From contig OX463784.1 in NCBI GenBank assembly GCA_949825025.1, positions 9,555,431 through 9,619,430 of the forward strand: DNA of 64,000 nt. The letters are read 5' to 3'. Origin of the DNA: Siphlonurus alternatus (taxonomy: Eukaryota > Arthropoda > Insecta > Ephemeroptera > Siphlonuridae). The notes beneath the pieces are model-generated. The model was not told the DNA's origin, made no database searches, and saw nothing but the letters and a program-made list of their open reading frames with translations. This document shows positions 24,301-36,726 of this stretch, piece by piece (within the stretch, counting starts at the first letter, position 1; every line of letters begins with the position of its first letter). Both the position numbers and the translations under genes were made by a program.

Positions 24301-27300
24301 GTATTCCTAATTTTTATTAATGTTTAATTGTATAACTCCCTATTAAAATGCAACTATGTTAAGGTTGTTACTAATTTATGTTGCATTTTCTGGTGTAAAT
24401 AAAAAAAAAAAAAACTCCTTTACTGTTAAGTCTTAGTTTTAAAATAGGCTATATACATTAACATTTAAATACAATAAATCATTAGTATTTTTGTTAAGTA
24501 TATAGCCTGTTTTGAAACACAAGACTTGTGACTACAGCTTAAAATGGGAGCAATATAATATGGCCAATGGTTGCTGTATTAACAAATAAGTTTAAAAACA
24601 CCATTAAAAAACAACACCCTGGCATGAATTTTTTATTGGCACTTGCACACCAAAAAAAAAATATGGTGTTGCCAAAACCAATGCTATCCCAGCCCTATTA
24701 TACGGACATTTTTTGGTTCCGTTTCAAAGGAATGTTGTTAAAGAAGCTAAAAGTAGACCAATTTTAACAATCTCTATTGGTATTACTTAAAAAAAATTTA
24801 ATTTAAAAAAATTCAGCATGTTTCCAAAATCCATACCCTAATTTTTTTAATATGCTTGATCCTATGTAAGATTTTTATTAATTATTTTATTCATTCATTA
24901 TTTTATTTTGTACTTTTTTTTTCTCATATTATAAATTTGTAGGAGAAAGCTGTTTAAAAAAAATGGTATTCATGGTTTTGGCAATTTTTGGGTTAAATAA
25001 ATTCAATTAAAACTTACAATATTTAATGAATTTTGTATAAATTAAATTCTATAAGTTATTTGAATTTATATAGCCATTTAAATCTTTTATTTTTTTTTAT
25101 ATTTAAAAATTTGGTTAGCTCAAAATTATAACAGAAGTAATTAGAATTAATTTTACTTTTTTTTTTCATAACTTACTCGTTTTATTTATTTATTTATTTG
25201 TAATTTTTAATCAAATTCATACTTCAAGATATTGTTGTAAACTTAATAATTCAAATAATAGAAAAATACTTTTGCACTTAAATAAGATATTAAATTTTTG
25301 TAACTAAAGTAAAAAATAAAAGCATTAAATTAATACTGTATTAAAATTTTAACTGCGTAAATATCTAGTATAATTTAGTATCATAAAATTCTTCTTTTGT
25401 TTAATCAAACATTCTTCTCACTTCAGTAATAAAGAGAAATCGTTGAAAATATCTTACTTTTTTTTAAAAACAAATCAGTTTATTTTTTTAAATAGAGGGC
25501 ACAATTCACGAAAGAGATAACCATGACATTCATTAACCACGGTTAATTTTAGTCCTAATACTTTGAAAATTTAGTGAGAAACCTGGTTATCAGACATTCA
25601 TATCCAATAATTTGTTAAGGGTAAGATAACACGCCCATTGTTAAAAAAAAAAAGCTCGCACATGAAAATTATGAAAAAAAAATAAATAAATAAAATGTTC
25701 TCTACATCCCTTATCAGTAGCTAAAATATCAGGCATATAAATTCGAGCTAGTTTTTGAGTTATGAATTTTTAAAGTTGACTACTTTAACATGAAGAAATG
25801 GAAATTCCATGTTAAATTAGTCCACTTTAAAAATTCATAACTTAAAAACTTAAAAACTAGCTCAAATTTGTATACCTGATATTTTAGCTACTGATAGAGG
25901 GTGTAGAGAAGAATATTTAAAAAAAAAATTCATAATTTTCATGTGTGGGCGTGCTACCTTACTCTTAATTGTTCTAAACAAAAACAAATTTTCCTTGGAA
26001 TCTCTTTTGTGAATTACATCCCATGTTTATTTTTATTTTTTTTTTTTTTTTATGTCCAGTTATCGTAAGCTGCGATTATTGAGTGAGCTAACCAAATAAA
26101 AATCAAATAAATAAACAAAAAAAAAATCACGATTTGATGTCGGTTATATGACAGAGGTTGTTCATGTTGGTCTATCTGTAGCTCAACGTTCCTTCTTCAC
26201 CGCCAATCGCCCCCGATACAAAATCCGCCAAACAACCACGGCTCACCAAGAAACGGTTGCAGAAACCTGACAGTCTTGGCAAGCTGTATGAAATGGACGA
26301 AAACCCGGATAGACGTCCTTGGCTCGATAAACTTCTCCAATTCATGGACGAGAGAGGAACGCCAATCAACGCTTGTCCAACCATCTCCAAGAATACCTTG
26401 GATCTCTTCAGACTCTACTTCTTTGTGAAAGAACGTGCAGGCTTCATGGAGGTATGTATAAAATTGCTTGTTATAAGTACAGCTTTTGCCTTGCTGCCAC
26501 AAAACAGCTGTTGAATTAATTGTGATCTAATGTAGCATTACCTAATAGCACCAACGTTGTAGTTCCGTTCCGTACTCTGGTGGGTGAAATGATAGAGGCG
26601 TCATCAGATAGATGTTTACAACTTCCAACTTTTGCAATAATTCCATGCAGAAATTTTTGCTGTCCAATCCATAAATTATGAAATGTTTTCTAGTATAAAC
26701 TGTGCTTCACTTTCTATTTAAAATTATAAATTATACAGTACTTTGTTTAAGTAATGTACTTATTACCTATTAATTAGAGGTACATATAATTTATGATAAA
26801 ACTGAAAGTCTTCTTTTTCTGTCCAAATAATGAAATGCATCTTACTAATGCTTTAATCTTATTACATAATGTATATTATTGAAAAAGAAAGAACAAATAT
26901 TGCAGTCACTTAAGATAAGGTCTCTGAATACAGTATGAGAATTTTAAATTTGTCATAAATATTATTGTCTTGCAATAAGTTAATCTGGCTGATCAATTTA
27001 GTCAACAATGAAGTATTTCAGAATTATAATAACTGAAAAATTACTGAGAATATGTCATCAAACTTCCTGTACAATTATTTGTTTAGAACAAAATAGAAGT
27101 GTTAAAATTATTAATTTCCTTAGAAAAAGAATTCCGGCAGCAACTAAATTAATCATTAAATTTATTAAAAACAATTTTTTTCTAGACCAAGTCACAATAT
27201 CTAATCTCTCATACCATTACCGTAGCAACAACAGTTCTGACTGCTCCTCTTTTTTTCAGGTGACCAAGGCTAAGACGTGGAAAGACGTAGCTGGCCAGTT

Positions 27301-29683
27301 AGGTATCGGGGCTTCATCATCGGCAGCCTATACGCTACGCAAACACTACACCAAGCACCTGCTGCCCTTCGAGTGCCACTTCGACCGCGGGGGCATCGAT
27401 CCTCAGCCAATCATAAGCCAGGTGGAGGCAAGCACTAAGAAGAAAGGGCCCAAGGCCTCTTCAGTACCCTCTCCAGGTAAGATTAACAACTAGTCAAAAT
27501 AAGAAAGACACTGAAGGGACTGAATATCACACTAAATTTAATGAAAATGTTCTACATATCACACTTGGTGATTGTCAACCAACTAATCAACATCTTTAAT
27601 TGGCATAAAGCTTGTTCTCCATAGAAAATTCAAAATAATAATGGAAATTTCTGTGTATAATAAAGTTTAATGTTACAAATTATGAAGTAATAATTACATC
27701 TTTTATCATACTTCTGATAATATGTAATTATATCCGTATAGATATACAGTAATTATAATATCTTATTGAAACTAACTTTTAAACATTTAATATATTATGC
27801 ATACTATATTATTCAGAATTCATAATTAATGATAACAGTAACTTGTACACTGGAGGCCAAGCTATCCTTCTCATCAAACGGTGCCGCGAGCCAATGGAAA
27901 TTGTGTGACGTTGCAATTTTGGTGTAACACTTGCAGCTGAACAAAAGCGGCGCTGCACTATTTGGCAACGTTGCATGATTTTAAGCTACTTCATTGACTG
28001 GCGGCACTCGTGTTTGATGTGAGGTATAGCTTGGCCCCCAGTATATTGTACATAATCTCAGGAAGCTGCATCCCCATCATCTTCCTCTAAAAGAAGCCAC
28101 TCTCAATTGTAACCCTCCCACTGACCTGTACTTCTTCTTGTCTCCAGGTTCGAGCAACTCGCAGGATTCGTTCCCTCCCCCGGGCTCTGGTTCTGCGTCG
28201 ATGGACGGCTACGGCTATGGAGGCTACCCTCCGGGCAGCACGCCCGACTACGGCTCTCCACCAATGCAGCAGCAGCAGAGACCGACTTCACAGTCAAATG
28301 CACCCTCGCCACACCCTGGTGAGCAAACTACACGGTGTAACCATGTTAGAAATACTGGTGAGAAAGCAGCCAACTAACATCTGTCTCGGAGTATTAAATA
28401 TTATTGACTATATCAACATAATGTTAACCATGTAATACTCCTGGTGAGCAAGTTACTAACCCATTAGTACCAAAATCTGGGCCTAAATCAAGTACGGTAC
28501 CAAAGTATGTTGTTTAAAAATATGTGGTAAGAAACTCTGATACTAGCAAATAATTTAGCCATTCTGAAGAGAATAGTAAAATTAATTTGATATTATCTCC
28601 AGATGTTGCCGAAAGTGTGAAGTTTGTAAAGTCGTCCCTATTTATCTTTGGTTTGATGTCATGTGACCCTCCCATTAGAATGGTATTGGAGGACAAAGGA
28701 AAAGGTTTTTAATTTCAAACCAAAGATAAATGGAGAAAACTTTGGCTGTTCTGTTCGTTTACCAGTTAAGAAAATTTTCATAAAGGATCTACGTATGAAA
28801 TTGTAACTGAAATAAAAATAAATAGATCAGAAACCTTATACTTCCGGCTACTTCCAGAGAGAATATCATGTAAATTTTACTGTCATCCTAAGAGAAAAAA
28901 AGGCAGCTTTAACAAGGAGGCATGCATGACCAATAATGTGTCTGTTGCCGGTAAACATCATTAATCAATCATACACCCTAGTGAGCAAATCTTCAACTAA
29001 TATTATCTCGAAATATTAGCAGTGCATTTCTTATAATTGATCATAGGTTACCGGTACTTTTAATAATCATTATAAATCCTGCAATAATTTTTTCAGCAAA
29101 AATCTGTTGAGAAGAAAGCTTCACTTCCAACTTTCCTAACGTACTCTTCACAGATTACTGATAGAATTGAACAGAACTTAAAATATAATCTAGCCTCTTT
29201 TTTTAGCAGTGGTTAACTATGCACATTTCCACTGATCACAGGTATACCGAAATGTTCTCTAAATCTCATCTTGTCGATTGTTTTCAATTTGAACAATTGC
29301 ACATATTGGGTTTCGGTTCTTTGTAATATAGTATACCATTGAGTCACATTTTTTTTAGAACATTTACTAACTTATTCAGTTTCAAACATTCAAAATTCTA
29401 AGAAACTTGACTGAATCAACTTCAAAGCTTCAAAAACTTCATTAATCCTTCCATTTCTATAATAAAAGCTTACAAAACAGCTTTCTCTTCTCTTTTCTTG
29501 ACACAACTTTTTTATGTAAATTCAACAACACAGTTCAATGTTAAGTATTTTTCTTCTGCTTTTGAGGTTGCTTCTTTCGCTAAAAAAAATATTCTGTGTA
29601 ATTTTTATGTAAACCTTTGTACTGTCCTATGTTAATTCTCCTTGTGTATACGGTCGGTATTTAGTGTTGATATATAGAACAGA

Positions 29684-29719
<36 letters not shown>

Positions 29720-32700
29720 TAAAATAAATAAATAATTTTTTTTTCCTGTATATATTTTATCCCATTCATTTAGGGAGTCAGTGGACTAACTACGTAGTAG
29801 ACATAAAATAAATTTGTTTTTTATGAATATTATTTTTACCTTATATAATCAGAATTTTCTTAAATTTGTTTTCATATTTTAGAATTAATAAATTATGTTC
29901 TGTGCTCTCTGCCACCATTCATGACTTGGTTGATCAAATGGACTCATAATAGTGAAGTAACTTCCTTATCTGTCTTCTATAAGCCCACTTGCTAAACCCT
30001 GTATTGCATATTCTTGCGTTTCTCTGGTAATTATCTGTTCTATATGATCAACAGTAATAAAATCAACCTTCGTTATCCATGTAATCCTTTTGCTTTTGTG
30101 TACTATCTATGTAAGTGAGGTTCAGGATGCACTGTTGTCAAATATAATCAGACATTGGTCATTGGGTATAACTTTGTAATAACTCTCCTGATTGGTGTAA
30201 CACTAATCACATGACTAAAACCTGGTTAGATCTGATGACGAGTGTAGCTATAGTTGTCTCCCAACAAATGAAAACATGAAAAGATATTGACAAAGGTTTA
30301 AAAGAGTTCATGGGTCACAAATTTATTATTGAAAATATTTCCAGATACTGAATTAAACCTGGTGAGATAAATAGTTAATTTAAATTATGACAATGCTCAC
30401 GAAAAAGTTATCTAGAATGATAACCAGGTTTCTCATTATTTGTGTAAGTATCATCAAGCTAGACAAACATTAACCGTGGTTAGTGAGAAAACTGGTTATC
30501 TTCCTTCTTGAATTACGCCCATTGCTTGCATACCTTCCTTCCTACACTCGTGAATATACAAAGTTACAATCAGATGAAAAGAAATCCTTGTCAATGTCTG
30601 TTCATTCATTGGAACAACTAAAAACCTCGCTGGGGGAGAAAAATATGTGTATATTTTTTTTTTACACAAACAAAAAAAATTCTCTGCTTTTTTTGTTGTA
30701 ACCCTCGGGTGGCTGATTCTTTACAGCGGCAGTAGCGGCCAGCTCTTCTAACTCAGCTGCCCCTTCCAACACATCCACCTCATCCAATTCCTCAACCAAT
30801 TCCGCCCCCACCACAGACAATGTGAGCATCTCCAACCCGTTTGACGATCCTCTTCCTCCTCCGCCACCTCCCCCACCTTCCTCCTCGTTGATGCGTCAAC
30901 CTGGAGGACCCCCACCTACCCTCCCTCCTCCCCCGCACCTCCCCCCGGGGGGCAGCCCCGCAATGACGGCAATCTCCTCCTCTTGTTATGGACCACATTA
31001 TCATTCTGCGGGGGGAATTATCCCGCCCGTACGCTCCCAAGGTATGCACGTTGATGCTATAGCTTTTAGCATTAGTTATCAGTTTTTTTTTTTTTTTTTA
31101 TTTAATGTTAAATGTTTGCAAAAAAATGCATGTGACTTAATGAGTATTCTTTGTGGTTTTGTTTATTCTGTCCATTTATTTGTTAATTTCTCTTTGTTTT
31201 TGTTTTTTAAATATGGTACTTGAGATTGTATTATGCTGCAGTATAGTGACAAATTGTATATAGCAATCAACATATACTGCAAAATGCATTAAAAATATAG
31301 AACTTAAAGCAGAAGAATAGTGAAATCAAGATTGATTTCTTTAAAAAAAATATAAACAAATCAGTATTATCTTGCATTGAAAGAATAATTCCTGGAATTG
31401 CATTCACAACATAGTTATTATTACCTCAGATCTTTTAAATATGTGATGATTTGTAATGACAACCCCTCCCTAGTTTTGTTGATCTCCTTGGACTAAAGCT
31501 GATTTTGGTCTGGCAAGTCACTGAATCGTATTGGCCCTATTGTGTGGGTTCGTAATGCATGTGAAAGAAAGGAGGTAATGACTGTGCCCAGAATATGAAA
31601 AAAATAATTAATTATTTCACTTGAAAATAGTACTGCATTTTGGAAAAGATTAAATGAGACCGCCTCAGACATTGTGATAAAGTTTACTTTCAATGCTGTA
31701 AGATAAGAAAAATAGCTCTTATTGTCATAAGTTTCATGTCTTGCTGTCTCAAGTATATTTATTATTTTCTTCTTCTTTAAAAGAGGCATTTATTTATTGA
31801 CATTACGACAGAACTATTTTCTGCTTTTTTGTGTTATTAATAGTTGTGTTGCTTACTTTTCTTGAATTGTTTCTGTATCTATCAAAAACTCTTCCATTAT
31901 TTTTTAATCATGTAGTTAGAAGTAATAACGGGGTAGCACCATTAGTAAATAATGCACCAGTAGATTTGCTCTTCACAGTTCATAAATTTTAACAATTAAT
32001 ACTTCATTTCAGTAATAAAGGTTTCAGAAACCTGAAAGTTAGCTAAAAAATAATATTTTATTAGCTAAAAAAGAATATTTTATAACTAACTTGAATTCAT
32101 GGCATTCTTTTTCCTTACAATATTTTATACAGTAAATGCGCCAACTATAAAGATTTGTTTTCCCCTTAAATTTCTTAGCTTAAGCCTGTATTACACTATA
32201 CAATTTTGCGTACAATTTTTTCTTGCAAGAAAATTTCATCTCCATACAAACAAATGGAGTTGAAGCTTTCTTGTAAGGAAAAATTGTATACAATAGTTAG
32301 AAAAATTGTATCGTGTAATATCGGCTTTACACTTGTGAATACTAAAAAAATATTAAAATGCATGAAATTATTTTAAGAGAACATTTTTTTAAAACCAAAC
32401 CATAAAAAATTAATTATTATAAACATTCATTTTCCAGTCTCCTTTTTAATAACATTCTCCTATAATTTATTCGTGGCATCAAAGACCTTACAAGATGTGA
32501 CAGCTTTTTAAGTTGAGTTTTAAGACACACTTCAATGGAGTTTAAAGGGAAAATTGGGTGGGAAGCATCAACTTTATTAGTTGTTCTGGAAGGAATCATC
32601 ATAGAAGGTTCTGTTACCCAGTAAACACAACTCTGTCGGTCCATTGTTGGTCCAGTACTAACTGTAAGATTGTTGGGCCAGTACTGTGTCAACACTAGAT

Positions 32701-35700
32701 TTTTGACACCCTGTGTTTACTGGGTAGTTGAATAGAACCAGCTCATCATCAAGAGTCAATTGAACTTGCTGTAGAACCTTCTACAATGACTCCTTCTATG
32801 GATGATAAAAAAAGTGAAGGATCAAAAATAACTCCACTGCTACCCATGATGACCAGTTAGGTCAAAATTATTCAAAGTAGACCAGTAGCATAGACCATAA
32901 GAGGCTTTCATGTCTTATGACCAAAAAATTAACCAAAAGTTTCAGAACTTGAGCACAAGAGACAGTGGTGCTAACGTCCCCAGAACTTATGACACTCTGA
33001 AACTGTCATTAAAATTTCTCGCTATAAGACATTGTGGTGGGGCAAGTGATGACTGAAAGGTTATTTGACTTTAAATCTACAAGATTTCATCATCATGTAC
33101 GGTCTTTGTTGTTTGAAGCAACGTGTTTCCTGTTTTTTTGATGTTTTGGTTGTGCTTTGAGCTAATGCCTTTGCCAGTTTCTCCTTGCATGTTTCCCCTC
33201 CCCTCCTCCCCCCCTTCTCTTGATTGAATCCCAAGTTGGTGATAGCATCTTTCTCCCAATGTGGCCCATAATAATTTCTAATGCTGGCATTAAAAAAAAA
33301 AAAAAAAAAGGCAAAATTTTAATACGATAAAAAAAAAAAAGAGCTGGCTGCTAATTTGTTTGCTAGCCTTTATAAAAATTTAACCCCCTCGTTTTGAAAT
33401 ATATATTACAAAAAATTTTAATACTTTATTTTTTATTGTTTTCAGTTGTGTCAACAAAATTTGTTCAAGACAATTTATTTTGTTTTTTATCTTTTGGTTT
33501 GGTTGTTATTTTTGTTTTCTTACAGCATGTTTTAATTAATTTTGATGTGTTTTCTTTTTATGAGTAATTTATTTGTTTTGTTTTTTTAGGCACAATATCT
33601 TTAAGGGTTTTTTATTTTATGTAGTGTTTTAATTTATTTTTTTCATTTCTATTGTTAAAATGTATAAGAAGAAATTATTTTTCATTAAAAAACATTTATA
33701 AAAGAAAACAATTTGTAACATAATTTTCACTTTTATTCATTATAAAACTTCTTGTTAAATCTAATTTTCATCAGTTGCATTAGCTTCTTTAAAACAAATT
33801 CCATCAATATTTGTTTATCAAAACATTACAAACACAAACCATGTTTTTTTTTACAGGGAATTATCTGCAATTAACAAGATAACAACCTGATTCTCCTCCT
33901 AAAACTTACTTTGCATTCTCACAAACACAAACTGCTCCGACTCCTAAGTAAACCTTTGTTTTTGTGTGTGCAGGCATGCAGCCAGGGGGCTACCAGGGTC
34001 AACCAGGGTTCGGACACTACCCCCCTCCCCCCACCGACCAGTACGGTCGAGGGGGACCGCCTGACTTCGCCCAGCAGCAGCAGCAACAATACCCGGCAGG
34101 AAATCCTCCCTATCAGACAGGGGGAAGGCCAATGTACCCTCCCTACGCTCCTGAAGGAGAGAGGTGAGAGAACGGAACAGTAACAAGTTGACTTCAAAAA
34201 ATATATTTTTTATATTTCTATGTTGTTTCAATACATTTTTCTTCTCTTTTTTTTTCTTGTAGAAGAATAAAACTTGCAACATAAAATGTATATAATTTTT
34301 CTCTTTCACCTGAAACTATCAATTTTTGTCTGCGTTAATTATTAACCCCCGTTATCATTAAGATAGATTTTGGTGATGATTGATTGGTTAGTATTTTGGG
34401 CCAATTGACACATTTTGGTCATGTATGCCCCCGGATAGATTTTGAAATTTGACCAGATTCCTACATCCATCTTCATGTAAACAGTTAAGTAATTAGCACC
34501 TGAGGCAAAAATAAATAGTATCAGGCAAAAGAGAATAATTAAATTTACCTTGCAAGTGAAAATTTTATGTACCTTTTATTGATAAACATGATGTGATTTT
34601 TAAACTAAATCAATAAAACTTAATTTGAAATTTCATGTTGTTTGAAATGCAGTAAATATTTGCTTGATATTCTAACACCACTTGATGTTTGCAGGAGTTA
34701 CGGTCCTCAGGGTCCCCCCATGGGTCCCGGCACTCCTCAACAAGGTCCCCCACCTCCTTCTGGTATGCCGCCCGGTAGCCAAGGTGACATGTACTCTCGC
34801 TGGCCTCCCGGTGGCCCCCCACCTAGTGGAGGTCCCCAAGCAGGCTCACAGTACCCCCCTCGGCCAGGCTACGGTTCCACGCCTGTTGTCCCTCCACAAC
34901 CAGGCAGTCCTCAGCAGCAGCAGCAGCAGGGCCCACCTCAAGGTCCCAGCTCGGCACAGCAGTCTCAGAGTGGGCCCCCATCACAACAGTCAGCACCTGC
35001 ACCGTCAGGGTACCAGCAGGAGTACTACAGACCTGACCAGCAGGTGAGACAAGGAGAGGAGTGGGGGAAGCAGGTTTGGAACAATGGAGGGGAAGAGGGG
35101 TGCTTTGTAACTCTGGAGTCTGTATTGTGTGATTTATAACACGATTTACTTATGTACTTTGTTATAAATTCAATGAAGTTAAGAAAATTTACACTGGTTA
35201 GGATTTATGAAACTTAGCTTGACTCTTGATTTCTGTTATTTTCTAAATAGTTTTAAAGTAATTTTTTAAGAAAGTAAAAAATTTAGGCTCAAGTAATGAT
35301 GGATAATGCTGGTATTACTTACAAGTTTGCTAACAATTTTTTTATAAGAAAAATTGTAGTCAAATTTTTCAGTAAAAATGCAACATTAAATATAATCTAA
35401 AAATTGTCTAATTCCAAAGTTGGGAATCTCTACATTGCTGCAAAAATTACTTGCTCCACTTTGAATTAGATGACTCTTGATATAAAATAAATCAAAATTT
35501 GTATATTTCACAGACTCAAATCCAGACTTTAAAGTTGAAAGTATCACTTGTTTTAATCTCTCCACTGTACTCAAAACTACTCCACATTTTTGGAGGGTAT
35601 TTTTTAATGTTAGATTTGCTATGGCTGTTTTTGTTGCTTTTGCTTTTATAAATAGGAAAAATTATGCAGTAAACTTTTTTCAAAATTTGACATTATAAAT

Positions 35701-36694
35701 TGACTGTAATATGCAGTTGAAATTCGTATACAGTACTTTGAGAGTGTCTTTTGATTTAAGTTAACTTTTATTCAACTTACATGACAGTTGTTAGGTTAAT
35801 TTTGTATCATTTGCTACTACAAAATATTTTTTACTCATTGCACTGTGCTTGTACATCACCCTTAAAAAAAAAAAAAAAATGTGCAACATCAACCTTTTTT
35901 TCTACCAAAGTATTTTCAAGATGTACTCTGTTGTCTGTTTATGCATGTGTGTTTTCATACCTTTTGTGTAGGTACTGGTCTTGTTGTTTGGTGAATCTAT
36001 TGCATGTTTGCCTGTGCATTCCTATCAAAGCTGGTTAAATTATTAAAAAAAAATGAAAAAAATTATACATGTGCTTAGGTTTATTTTGCTGGGCGCATGT
36101 CACTTATTGCTGTAAAATTTCTGAAACTATACATAAAAATTTATTTTTGATGTTTTAAGGGGTTTTATTTTTTATTCACAGAAGAGTTGAGAACAGATTT
36201 TATAAAGGAGTGTCAGTAATTTGATTTTGGTAATTTAAAGGAAAATAAATTATAACACTGTATTATGAAAAATGTCTTTTCCACCTCAAGCCTTATGGAA
36301 AATAAAGACATCTTCTTTTATCTGTGTACTAGTTATCTTTCCTTTCTTGGAATAGAACGTAATGTAGCAAAACAAAGAAACAAGAAAAAGCGGCCTTAAT
36401 GAAGTTCAAGGCTCATGACAAAATGTTAATGGCTCCCACATAAAAGCAATTTCCTTCAAATTTGTGAAATTTTATTAGCTTACTCTCAGACTAACTACTT
36501 TATCAAAATCTGTTCTCTAAATCTTTATGAAAGCCCCTGATATATATATTTTTTTTTTTCATATAACACAGTTACCTGGCTTTGATAACAAAACCCCTGT
36601 TGTCCCCCTAGCTACCATGTGTGTGTTCTCTTGTATCTTACAGCAGCAGGGCGGAGGTCCTTCGGTGGGTCCTCCTCAAGTCCCACCACCCCAG

Positions 36695-36726
<32 letters not shown>

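Larger units (their letters stand above)
28319..30726 (+). other. osa: osa intron 11
   Basis: Contains family-D copy 2, a half family-N element, mini-retroposon copy 4, the 33-T tract and, near 30420-30530, words shared with family S. No exon candidate. Confidence 0.8.
31042..33973 (+). other. osa: osa intron 12
   Basis: Contains family-K copy 1 and family-P copy 2 with its nested TA-flanked MITE, an A run near 33292-33309, and otherwise plain AT-rich sequence. Confidence 0.8.
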
